Shown here in pieces: positions 7,426 through 15,795 of a stretch of DNA of 64,000 bases. Origin of the DNA: an uncultured Alphaproteobacteria bacterium (GTDB lineage Bacteria; Pseudomonadota; Alphaproteobacteria; Methylaequorales; Methylaequoraceae); the NCBI GenBank assembly GCA_902524895.1, contig CABZFH010000001.1:62001-126000 (forward strand), given 5' to 3'. Position 1 is the first letter of the stretch. Every line of letters begins with the position of its first letter. Position numbers and translations under genes: made by a program. The notes under the pieces were generated by a model. That model saw only the letters and a program-made list of their open reading frames with translations. It was not told where the DNA came from and ran no database searches.

Positions 7426-8691
7426 TTAAAATTTACAAGTAGATTCAGGTTTGTCTACTCCAATAGTATCAAGTTCGCTGAAAGGGTGAATATACCCCTC
7501 TTGGGGTGATACTGTGACCATTGACCTAGGAGCAGAGATAAGTATTGGTTGTCTTAACTGATGATTCCAAGACCTAAATGATACTTTTACACCTTTGTAT
7601 GCACCTAAACCAAACTTTCCACTTACTAAATATTTTTTCACATCTTCTACATTATTGTTTCCTAACCTTGTAATTGCTTCACCTAGTGATCTCACAGCCA
7701 CCCAAGATGCATAATCAGTTTCTGTCATCCATCTTCCGCTTGTTCGTCTAAACCTATTTTGCATCTGTACTGCGCCCCATTGTTCATGGGTTCTATGCCA
7801 AGATTTAGGAGTTAATCCTTGAGTCCCAACTACAATATTTGGGTTCCAAGTTCTGTAAGGAAGGTATTCACCGAAAATTCCTTTTTCATCACTAACGACC
7901 AAAACATCGTACTTAATTCCTTTTGTAAACAGAGGAATTTCTTTTTGAGCTGTCCTTCTGAGATCTGCCTCATAATCCCATTTTCTTTCTTCCTTAATTT
8001 TAATGTTAAATTTTTTTGCTGAATATTTTAATGCATCAGAAAATAATTTATCATTTTCTTCATTTCCAGTAACAAGAAACCATTTGTTCCATTTTTTTTT
8101 AACCAAATATTGTGTCAATGCATCTGCCAACATTGCTCTACTAGGTGGTATGTGAAATAAATTTGATTTACAGTTTTTTTCTCTTAAAGAATTTGCTTTT
8201 GACCTTACATTCATAATAATAATGTTTTTATTTTTCTTTAAAGATAAGTTAGAAATCTCTAAAAGTTCTTTTTCATTAAGATCAGCAACAAAATATCTAA
8301 AACCAGAATTAATTAGCTCGTTGAACTCTGTTAACAAATCTTCTTTCAAAGAAACTTGAATCATTTTAGAATTATAATCATGCCCTACGAACCTACCGGT
8401 TGTTAAATTATCCTCAATGGCTAATTCAATTCCATAAAATCCTTCGTCAGAAAGTATAGGATCTAAATTTGATAATACTGATGGTATTTCTCTTTCTTTG
8501 GATAAAAAGACGATAGTTGTTGTAAATTCAATTTTTTTTGAAAATTCTTTTAACCCTCTAGATTCTCTTTTTTTTTGTCTTTCCACGTCAGCTTTTTTTC
8601 TTTCCTCTAATTTTTGAATTGACATTTCTCGTGAAAATACATTTTCAAAAAAAGAAAAAGATAAAAAAAACACCAAAAAAAATTTTACCAA
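7426..8691 (-). CDS. LivJ-type substrate-binding protein, PQQ-dependent alcohol dehydrogenase system
   Basis: 421 aa periplasmic binding protein with a signal peptide (first ~20 residues) followed by a charged Lys/Arg/Glu stretch (20-50), then a type I (leucine-binding-like) fold: LSDEGFYGIELAIEDNLTTG, the RAMLADALTQYL helix, VAVRSLGEAITRLG. Such proteins are paired with the beta-propeller and ABC-2 genes that follow and correspond to the LutA component of lanthanide-linked clusters. The start is TTG with an AGGT site about 8 bases upstream. First gene of the minus-strand run; its promoter should lie in 8692-8784, shared with divergent metZ. Confidence 0.8.
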   Translation of the reverse strand: MVKFFLVFFLSFSFFENVFSREMSIQKLEERKKADVERQKKRESRGLKEFSKKIEFTTTIVFLSKEREIPSVLSNLDPILSDEGFYGIELAIEDNLTTGRFVGHDYNSKMIQVSLKEDLLTEFNELINSGFRYFVADLNEKELLEISNLSLKKNKNIIIMNVRSKANSLREKNCKSNLFHIPPSRAMLADALTQYLVKKKWNKWFLVTGNEENDKLFSDALKYSAKKFNIKIKEERKWDYEADLRRTAQKEIPLFTKGIKYDVLVVSDEKGIFGEYLPYRTWNPNIVVGTQGLTPKSWHRTHEQWGAVQMQNRFRRTSGRWMTETDYASWVAVRSLGEAITRLGNNNVEDVKKYLVSGKFGLGAYKGVKVSFRSWNHQLRQPILISAPRSMVTVSPQEGYIHPFSELDTIGVDKPESTCKF

Positions 8692-8784
8692 TATAAATAC
8701 CTACCTAGATTTAAAATTAAATTTAAAAATAATAATATTATGATATTTATAAAAGATAAAATAAATTTTTAAAAGTACAAAATT

Positions 8785-9957
8785 GTGAAAAAAAAATCTA
8801 ACAACACACAACTTATTAGACATGGAAATCTTAGAAGTAACTTCAATGAAACCTCTGAGTCGCTTTTCTTGACATCAGGTTTTATATACAAAAGTGCTGA
8901 AGAAGCTGAATTGTGTTTCAAAGAGAAGAAAAAAAAATTTATGTACTCACGTTTTGGGAATCCGACAATTGAAATGTTTCAAAGAAAACTTGCAAAAATT
9001 GAGGGTGCAGAATCCTGTTGGGCAACATCTACTGGTATGGCTGCAGTTTTTGCAATATTTATGTCGCAATTAAACACCGGTGATAGAATAGTTTCAAGCA
9101 AAGCTCTTTTTGGGAGTTGTCAATATATTATCACAAAACTTTTACCAAAATATGGTATCGAGGTTATTTTAGTTGATGGTAAAAATATTGATGCGTGGAA
9201 AAAAGAGTTAAAAAAAAAAACAAAACTCGTTTTCTTTGAGACTCCTTCAAATCCGTGTTTAGAACTAATTGATATAAAAGAAGTAAGTAAAATTGCTCAC
9301 AAAAACGGTGCAAAAGTTATTGTTGATAACGTCTTTGCAACTCCTATTTTACAAAAACCGATTGCTTTGGGTGCTGACATCGTTATGTACTCAGCCACAA
9401 AACATATTGATGGGCAGGGTAGAGTATTAGGGGGAGCCATTTTAGGTAAAAAAAAATTTTGCGATGAAATTATAAAACCTTTTATTAGAAATACTGGCCC
9501 TTCAATTAGTCCTTTTAATGCATGGATACTGTTGAAAAGTTTGGAAACTCTTGAACTTAGAATCAACCAACAAGTGAAGAATGCTCAAAAAGTTGTAAAA
9601 TTTCTTCAAGGTCATAAGAAAATTAAAAAAGTTCTATATCCATGGTCTAAAGAATTTCCTCAGTATAAGTTAGCAAAAAAACAAATGTTATCTGGTGGTT
9701 CAATAATTTCTTTTGAGCTAAAAAATCAAAGTAAAATGCAAACGTTTAAATTTTTAAATAAGCTTGAAATGATAAATATTTCTAATAATTTAGGAGATAC
9801 CAAGTCTCTAATAACACACCCATCAACCACAACACATAGTAGATTGAGCAAAAGTGAAAAGACTGAGTTAGGAATTTCGAGAAACCTTGTAAGATTATCT
9901 GTTGGTTTAGAGTGTTCTGAGGATATAATCAATGACATCGAGAAAGGATTACGATGA
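8785..9957 (+). CDS. metZ: O-succinylhomoserine sulfhydrylase
   Basis: PLP enzyme of the Cys/Met metabolism family that makes homocysteine from O-succinylhomoserine and sulfide. The PLP lysine is K206 in SATKHIDGQGR, a MetZ-like context; SRFGNPT (55-61) and STGMAA (82-87) are conserved. 390 aa is normal. The start is GTG. It overlaps apaG by 4 bases. The 93-base upstream region shared with the divergent ABC run is nearly pure A/T, and I could not fit a SAM riboswitch to it. Confidence 0.9.
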   Translation: MKKKSNNTQLIRHGNLRSNFNETSESLFLTSGFIYKSAEEAELCFKEKKKKFMYSRFGNPTIEMFQRKLAKIEGAESCWATSTGMAAVFAIFMSQLNTGDRIVSSKALFGSCQYIITKLLPKYGIEVILVDGKNIDAWKKELKKKTKLVFFETPSNPCLELIDIKEVSKIAHKNGAKVIVDNVFATPILQKPIALGADIVMYSATKHIDGQGRVLGGAILGKKKFCDEIIKPFIRNTGPSISPFNAWILLKSLETLELRINQQVKNAQKVVKFLQGHKKIKKVLYPWSKEFPQYKLAKKQMLSGGSIISFELKNQSKMQTFKFLNKLEMINISNNLGDTKSLITHPSTTTHSRLSKSEKTELGISRNLVRLSVGLECSEDIINDIEKGLR

Positions 9958-10355
9958 AAGAACAAAAAAAAAAATCAACTCACAACATTAAAATTGAAGT
10001 AAAGTCTTTTTACCTAGAAGAACATTCTGAACCTGAAGAAAATTCTTTTTTGTGGGCATATCAAGTAAAAATAAAAAATAATGGCAAAAAGACAGTTAAG
10101 TTACTCAGAAGACATTGGAAAATAATTGATGCGTTTGGAAATACTAAGGAAGTAAGAGGAGAAGGAGTGGTTGGTGAACAACCCACGTTGGAGCCAGGAA
10201 AAAGTTTCGAATACACAAGCGGCACACCATTATCTACAAGCTCTGGTTTGATGCACGGAAGTTATTTTATGATAAATAATGAAGGTCTTGATTTTGAAGT
10301 TAAAATCCCAGCTTTTTCACTTGATATCCCAGACATTAAAAATAGATTAAATTAG
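9954..10355 (+). CDS. apaG: ApaG domain protein
   Basis: 133 aa, normal ApaG length, with the family pattern AYQVKIKNNGKKTVKLLRRHWKI, the GEGVVGEQPTLEPG stretch and the closing SGLMHGSYFM. ApaG has a fibronectin-III-like fold and is linked to cobalt/magnesium homeostasis, though its molecular role is unclear. Its ATG overlaps the metZ stop by 4 bases and trkH begins 2 bases after it, so the three are probably one transcript. metZ-apaG adjacency is common in alphaproteobacteria. Confidence 0.93.
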   Translation: MKEQKKKSTHNIKIEVKSFYLEEHSEPEENSFLWAYQVKIKNNGKKTVKLLRRHWKIIDAFGNTKEVRGEGVVGEQPTLEPGKSFEYTSGTPLSTSSGLMHGSYFMINNEGLDFEVKIPAFSLDIPDIKNRLN

Positions 10356-10357
10356 AA

Positions 10358-11806
10358 ATGAATAATTTTAGATCCTCACTTTTTGTAGTTGGAAATCTTT
10401 TAATTTTTTTTTCACTGTATCTTCTAATACCATTTGTAGTTGATTTAATAAATCAGGGTACTGATTGGTTAATTTTTATTTCAATTGCATCTTTCTGTTT
10501 TTTTATTGGTTTTAACATTTCATTTGTCTTTAAAAATAAGAATAAGAATGTAGGTATTAGTTCAGCTTTTTTTTTAACGCTCATTTGTTGGATAATACTA
10601 ACTCTTATTGGTGCTTTGCCTTTTTATTTGGGTTCTTTAAATCTAAATTTTATTGATTCTTTTTTTGAGTCAATGTCGGGAATGACTACTACTGGTGCAA
10701 CCATTCTAACCAATCTAGATAATACTCCAAAATCAATATTAATTTGGAGAGCTATGCTACAGTGGTTAGGAGGAATAGGGATAATCGTCATTGCAATCGC
10801 TGTGTTTCCTATGCTTAAAGTTGGAGGAATGCAACTATTTAAGACCGAATTTAGTTCCAAGGATGACAAAGCTTTACCCCGTACTGTAACAATTGCAAGT
10901 GGAATAGGTCTAGTTTATTTAGTTTTAACTTTATTTTGTTTTATATTTTTGGTTGCAGCAGGTATGGATCTTTTTGACGGAATAGCCCACGCAATGACAA
11001 TTATTGCAACAGGAGGATTCTCAACAAAAAATATGTCAATTGGTTATTTTGATTCTGTATATATTGAAGTTGTAACTATGTTTTTCATGTTGATATCAGC
11101 TTTGCCTTTTTTACTCTTATTTCAATTCTCAAAAGGAAAAATTTTTGAACTTTTAAAAAATTCTCAAGTTCATTTTTTTTTCTACGTAGTTTTATCTCTC
11201 ACTTTTATAACTTCTATTTGGTTACAAACCTATTATGAAGTAAATTTTTTTCAAGCTTTCAGAATTGCTTCATTTAGTGTAGTTTCCATAACAACTGGGA
11301 GTGGTTTTAGTACATACGATTTCAGCGTTTGGGGAAGCTTCACTACTCTAATATTATTATTTTTTATGTTGATTGGTGGTTGTTCTGGGTCTTCAAGTTG
11401 CGGTTTAAAAATATTTAGACTACAAATTTTGATTAATAATACTTTTACTCTCATTAAAAAAATTATTCAGCCCAGAGGAGTTTTCATACCAACTTACAAT
11501 TCCAAAGCAATTAGCAATGACATTTTGACTTCTGTTTCTGGATTTGTTTTTTTGTATATTGCCATATTTTGTCTTTTAACATTAATTTTGGCTTATGATG
11601 GATTAGACATCATTACTTCTTTATCAGGATCGGCTGCAGCTCTTGCAAACGTTGGACCTGGGTTAAGTGAAGTAATTGGTCCAAGTAGTAATTATAAAGG
11701 GTTAAGTGATTTCTCCAAAATATTTTTATCTTTTGCTATGCTTGTTGGAAGGTTGGAATTATATCCAATACTAATATTATTGTCACCAAACTTCTGGAGA
11801 AATTAG
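10358..11806 (+). CDS. trkH: Potassium uptake protein TrkH
   Basis: 482 aa K+ channel-like subunit. The four pore loops can be read as TTTGATIL (near 108), ATGGFST (near 218), TTGSGFST (near 308) and ANVGPG (near 433), each carrying the selectivity-filter glycine. Multiple hydrophobic segments span the whole length. Its partner TrkA, a cytoplasmic NAD-binding regulator, is not in this window. Its end overlaps the convergent gene at 11803 by 4 bases. Confidence 0.93.
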   Translation: MNNFRSSLFVVGNLLIFFSLYLLIPFVVDLINQGTDWLIFISIASFCFFIGFNISFVFKNKNKNVGISSAFFLTLICWIILTLIGALPFYLGSLNLNFIDSFFESMSGMTTTGATILTNLDNTPKSILIWRAMLQWLGGIGIIVIAIAVFPMLKVGGMQLFKTEFSSKDDKALPRTVTIASGIGLVYLVLTLFCFIFLVAAGMDLFDGIAHAMTIIATGGFSTKNMSIGYFDSVYIEVVTMFFMLISALPFLLLFQFSKGKIFELLKNSQVHFFFYVVLSLTFITSIWLQTYYEVNFFQAFRIASFSVVSITTGSGFSTYDFSVWGSFTTLILLFFMLIGGCSGSSSCGLKIFRLQILINNTFTLIKKIIQPRGVFIPTYNSKAISNDILTSVSGFVFLYIAIFCLLTLILAYDGLDIITSLSGSAAALANVGPGLSEVIGPSSNYKGLSDFSKIFLSFAMLVGRLELYPILILLSPNFWRN

Positions 11807-12324
11807 TTTGGAATCACAAAATCACCCAATCTAGTAAGTAATTTTTTTTTTAATTCATTGGTGAGTTTTACTTCTAACTCATTATATAAATTTTTGTTAA
11901 TCATTTTACGTTGACTGAATGTTAAGTTTTCGTTAACTTTTACTTCTGTCTGCGTCTTAATAGGTATTGAATCAATTTCATTTCCAGATTCATCATTAAT
12001 TTCAACTAACAAAAAAACTTTGTGGATGTAGATCTTATTTTCTTTCTTAAAGATATCAATTAAATCTTTTTCAGTTTTCTCTTTTCTCACAATCACATTA
12101 TATTTTTTAATAGTTATTTTCATTAAATATCTATTTAAGTTTCCCTCTTTGATTACTTTTTTATGGAGATAATTTACAATCTTAGATGCATATTCATAAT
12201 GACTTTTTTGAATGGGTTTGAACTCGACTTCAATTTCTTTAAAACGTAATTTAATATCTGAATATAAAGGAGTTTTATTAAAAAATAGTAATAAAAAAAT
12301 TGCAGCTACTAAAATTCTTTTCAA
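11803..12324 (-). CDS. Unknown exported protein at the end of the arginine operon
   Basis: 173 aa, no family recognised. A short N-terminal hydrophobic segment (ILVAAIFLLLFF) gives a likely signal peptide with cleavage near LYS-D. The mature part is Lys-rich with alternating beta-like stretches (LRFKEIEVEFKPI, YLMKITIKKYNVIV, HKVFLLVEIND) and a helical end. It overlaps argF by 4 bases and so is translated with it. In many alphaproteobacteria the gene after argF is hslO, which this does not resemble. The function is unknown. Confidence 0.75.
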   Translation of the reverse strand: MKRILVAAIFLLLFFNKTPLYSDIKLRFKEIEVEFKPIQKSHYEYASKIVNYLHKKVIKEGNLNRYLMKITIKKYNVIVRKEKTEKDLIDIFKKENKIYIHKVFLLVEINDESGNEIDSIPIKTQTEVKVNENLTFSQRKMINKNLYNELEVKLTNELKKKLLTRLGDFVIPN

Positions 12325-13238
12325 GTTTTATTTTCCATTCTTAAACACCAAATTAGAATTGCTTTTTGGACAAACAGTCTATTTTTAGCCTCTTCCCATA
12401 CTAATGAATTAGATCCATCGATAACCTCATCCGTTACCTCTTGTCCTCTATGTGCTGGTAAACAATGTAAAAAAAATGCATTTGACTTTGCGTGGTTCAT
12501 TAGAGATTTATTAATTTGATATCCTTCAAAATCACTTAAATTATTTTTATCTTCAAGACCCATCGAAAACCATGTATCAGTTATTATCACATCTGCGCCG
12601 CTGACGGCATCTGTGGGATTATTAAATATTTCAATTTTGTTTTCACAGTTAGTAACTTTTTTGAGTTCTTTTTTTTGGGGTCGGAAATTTTGTGGGGTTG
12701 CAATATTAAGTTTAAATTTAAAATGCTTACATGCATGAATCCATGAATTGCAAACATTATTACCGTCACCAACCCAACAAATTTTTAGTTTATTTAATGA
12801 ATCAAACTTTTCTTCAAGTGTCATAAGGTCTGCCATTATTTGGCATGGATGACTTAAATCAGTAAGTCCGTTTATTATTGGTACCGTTGAATTTTTAACT
12901 ATTTCACTCAACCTTTGGTTGCTTGATCCTCTGTACATTATAATATCAACATAATTACTCAAAACCTTTATTGTATCTTTAATGGACTCACCTCTACCTA
13001 GTTGTGTGTCATTTTGGTCTAAAATGACTACTTCGCCATTCATTTGCTTCATTCCAATTTCGAAAGAAACCCTTGTCCTTGTTGAAGGTTTCTCAAATAT
13101 CATTGCTAATATTTTTTGTTCCATATCAATGTCGACATTGTCAGTTTTTTTCAAATTGTGAGCAAGTGTAAGTAAATTTTTAACTGTTGCTGTATCAACA
13201 AGATCGATATCTAAAAAATGTCTTAATTTATTTTTCAT
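12321..13238 (-). CDS. argF: Ornithine carbamoyltransferase
   Basis: Makes citrulline from ornithine and carbamoyl phosphate in arginine synthesis. The carbamoyl-phosphate site STRTRVSFE (residues 53-61), the MYRGSS loop (97-102), HPCQ (130-133) and the ornithine site HCLPAHRG (about 261-268) are intact. 305 aa, normal. Overlaps argD and the downstream unknown gene by 4 bases each, a tightly coupled operon. Confidence 0.97.
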   Translation of the reverse strand: MKNKLRHFLDIDLVDTATVKNLLTLAHNLKKTDNVDIDMEQKILAMIFEKPSTRTRVSFEIGMKQMNGEVVILDQNDTQLGRGESIKDTIKVLSNYVDIIMYRGSSNQRLSEIVKNSTVPIINGLTDLSHPCQIMADLMTLEEKFDSLNKLKICWVGDGNNVCNSWIHACKHFKFKLNIATPQNFRPQKKELKKVTNCENKIEIFNNPTDAVSGADVIITDTWFSMGLEDKNNLSDFEGYQINKSLMNHAKSNAFFLHCLPAHRGQEVTDEVIDGSNSLVWEEAKNRLFVQKAILIWCLRMENKT

Positions 13239-14404
13239 ATTGATCCAAGCGCCTTATCAATTTTTTGAATTGCCTCTTCAACGTGTTTCATCTCTAATAT
13301 TAAAGGTGGTAACATTCTCACCACATTCCCACCTGCTCTAACTGTCAATAATCTTTGATTTCTCAAGGCGTCAATAATTAATGTATTCTCTACAACTGCT
13401 TCTAAGCCTATCATTAGTCCAATTCCTCGAACACCTTTAACAAGCTTGGGAAATTTTTTTACTATATTTTTTAATAGATTTTGTCTGAGTTCGTAGCCTA
13501 TTTCTCTCACATGGTCTAAAAAATCATCCTTCAAAACATGATTTAATACGACGTCAGCTACGGCCATGCCTAACGGATTTCCTCCAAAAGTTGAGCCATG
13601 AGAACCTTTTGTCATAGCCGCAGAAGTTTTTTTGTCTAAGAGTAAAGCACCTAATGGAAATCCACCCCCTATACCTTTAGCTATTGAAACAATGTTTGGT
13701 TTTAATGATGGAACCCATTCCACTGCTAGAAATTTTCCTGTTCTTCCCACCCCACATTGGACTTCATCAAAAAATAATAAAAGATCGTTTTTTTTGGCTA
13801 AACCATTAAGTCCTTTCAAATAATCTTTTTTTGCTGGGGTAATACCTCCTTCTCCTTGTACCGTTTCTACAAGTATTCCAGCTGTTTCATCGTCGATTTT
13901 TTTTTCAATAGCTTCTAAATTGTTAAATTCAACATGTTCGAAACCTTTTAAGTGTGGCTTAAATCCTTCTAATAACTTTTTTTGACCAGCTGCAGATATT
14001 GTTGCGAAAGTTCTACCGTGAAATGCATTGTTTACACATATTATTTTAAATCTTTTGCTGCCTTTTAAAAAATAATATCTTCTAATTGCTTTAATGCCTG
14101 CTTCAACTGACTCAGCTCCTGAGTTACAAAAAAAAACACTATGAGCAAAAGAATGATCCGTAATCTTTTTCGCAACAGCTTCCTGTTCTTTGATTTTAAA
14201 TAAATTTGAACAATGCCAAAGTTTTCCTGCTTGCTCTCTCAAAGCTGAAACCAAAGCTGGATGACTATGGCCTAAACAAGTTACACCAATACCAGAAGTA
14301 AAGTCTAAATATCTGGTTCCATCATCAGTGTATAAGTATACACCATCACCATGATCAAATGACATATTCAAAGAATTATAAACATTTAATACATTTTCAT
14401 TCAT
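13235..14404 (-). CDS. argD: Acetylornithine aminotransferase
   Basis: Class III PLP aminotransferase for the N-acetylornithine step of arginine synthesis; in many bacteria it also serves lysine synthesis as succinyl-DAP aminotransferase, which would fit dapD and dapE at 29-31 kb. Key elements: FCNSGAESVEA (PLP phosphate site, about 91-101), FDEVQCGVGRTG (about 217-228) and the PLP lysine in SIAKGIGGGFP (about 242-252). 389 aa. The start codon shares one base with the stop of the upstream permease (TAATG). Confidence 0.95.
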   Translation of the reverse strand: MNENVLNVYNSLNMSFDHGDGVYLYTDDGTRYLDFTSGIGVTCLGHSHPALVSALREQAGKLWHCSNLFKIKEQEAVAKKITDHSFAHSVFFCNSGAESVEAGIKAIRRYYFLKGSKRFKIICVNNAFHGRTFATISAAGQKKLLEGFKPHLKGFEHVEFNNLEAIEKKIDDETAGILVETVQGEGGITPAKKDYLKGLNGLAKKNDLLLFFDEVQCGVGRTGKFLAVEWVPSLKPNIVSIAKGIGGGFPLGALLLDKKTSAAMTKGSHGSTFGGNPLGMAVADVVLNHVLKDDFLDHVREIGYELRQNLLKNIVKKFPKLVKGVRGIGLMIGLEAVVENTLIIDALRNQRLLTVRAGGNVVRMLPPLILEMKHVEEAIQKIDKALGSI

Positions 14405-15204
14405 TAACTTTTTAGCCTGTAACCTTTCTTAAATATTAACATACAACAAAAAATTAAAATAAGGTTACCAATTACTAAGATAGAAATACCAACGTTTAAA
14501 TTACCATCTTTAATTCCTAAAAAACCATATCGAAATCCATCGATCATATAAAAAAATGGATTATAGATTGCTAGACCTTGCCAAAAATCTGGAAGTCTGG
14601 AAATTGAATAAAAAGTACCTGATAAAAAAGTAAGAGGTGTAATTATAAAGTTTGTTATAGCTGCCATATGATCAAACTTTTGTGACCATACACCACAAAA
14701 TACTCCTAGTAATGATAAAAAAAAGGCAGAAAAGACAGCAAAAAAGATTATGATAAATAAATTATAAATCTTTATTGGTACAAAAAAATAAATTGTTAAT
14801 CCTACTAATATTCCAACTAAAATACCTCGTGTGATTCCTCCTAATACAAAAGCAAAAGTTAATTCTGTATGCGATAATGGTGGCATTAAAATATCCACAA
14901 TATTGCCTTGGACTTTTGAAATTAAAATTGATGATGATGTATTAGCAAAAGAATTTTGAAGAATCGCCATGCAAATAAGTCCTGGTGCGAGAAATTCATT
15001 AAAACTTATTGTGTTTATAGTTAAATTATCTCTTCCTAAAGCAATAGAGAAAATTCCATAAAATAAAAGAGTTGTTACAGCTGGCGCAACTAAAGTTTGG
15101 GTACCAACATTAAGAAATCTTTTGGTTTCTTTTGTATATAAAGTATAAAATCCAATCCAATTAAAACCTGAATAATCCTTGATATTGAACCTATTTTTTG
15201 TCAT
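14404..15204 (-). CDS. ABC-2 type permease without a local ATPase
   Basis: 266 aa, six hydrophobic segments and the ABC-2 signature (APGLICMAILQNSFANTSSSILISKVQG near 90-118; YNPFFYMIDGFRYGFLG near 226), closest in style to YadH-like permeases. Usually an adjacent ATPase (YadG-like) is present, but here the gene is followed directly by argD and preceded by divergent recX. The ATPase must be encoded elsewhere. Substrate unknown. It belongs to the argD-argF transcription unit by a TAATG overlap. Confidence 0.85.
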   Translation of the reverse strand: MTKNRFNIKDYSGFNWIGFYTLYTKETKRFLNVGTQTLVAPAVTTLLFYGIFSIALGRDNLTINTISFNEFLAPGLICMAILQNSFANTSSSILISKVQGNIVDILMPPLSHTELTFAFVLGGITRGILVGILVGLTIYFFVPIKIYNLFIIIFFAVFSAFFLSLLGVFCGVWSQKFDHMAAITNFIITPLTFLSGTFYSISRLPDFWQGLAIYNPFFYMIDGFRYGFLGIKDGNLNVGISILVIGNLILIFCCMLIFKKGYRLKS

Positions 15205-15234
15205 TTTAATGTATCTAATTTAATAATATTCTAA

Positions 15235-15744
15235 ATGAATGAGACTGAAGACATATATAATTATCTTGAAAAATATTCAATATATTATTTATCAAAATAT
15301 ACAGTAACTAAAAAAAAATTTGAAGAAATAATAGAAAGAAAAGCTAAAAAAGATTTATTTAGTAAAAAAATTAGTCAAGAAGAATATTATGAATATTTAA
15401 ATCAAATTCCAAAATTGACCAAGAAGTTTTTAAATTTAAAAATAATTAATGAAAAATTCTTTATTGAGTCAAAAATTGAAAATTTTATCAAAAAAGGCTT
15501 TTCATTTAAAAAAATTAAGTACTATTTATTAAAATATAAATTCTCAGATGAACTAATAAGCAAAGAAATTATGCAATTAAAAAAAAGAGAGAATATTGAA
15601 TTTGTGTTAATGGAAAATTATTGTAAAAAGAAAATAAAAAGCACTGAGGATAATTTGACGAAAATCGAGAAACTTCTTAAGGAAGGCTTTAATTACGATG
15701 AAAGTAAAAAATACATTGAAAGCCTAGAAGAAAAGAAAATTTGA
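15235..15744 (+). CDS. recX: RecX-like regulatory protein
   Basis: 169 aa, helical, with the RecX pattern of three-helix repeats: YLSKYTVTKKKFEEIIERKAKK, IENFIKKGFSFKKIKYYLLKYKFSDELISKEI and IEKLLKEGFNYDESKKYIES. RecX binds RecA filaments and moderates recombination. It is more Lys-rich and divergent than textbook RecX, as expected for an AT-rich genome. recA is not in the window. Followed 51 bases later by a MscS gene. Confidence 0.78.
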   Translation: MNETEDIYNYLEKYSIYYLSKYTVTKKKFEEIIERKAKKDLFSKKISQEEYYEYLNQIPKLTKKFLNLKIINEKFFIESKIENFIKKGFSFKKIKYYLLKYKFSDELISKEIMQLKKRENIEFVLMENYCKKKIKSTEDNLTKIEKLLKEGFNYDESKKYIESLEEKKI

Positions 15745-15795
15745 ACATTTCTAAAATATTCTTTAAATTAATATTAAAAACTAAGCGAGATTAAC

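Noticed and set aside
8692-8784. SAM riboswitch before metZ
   Set aside because: SAM-II elements often precede met genes in alphaproteobacteria, but this region is almost pure A/T and I could not build the pseudoknot or the conserved loop.
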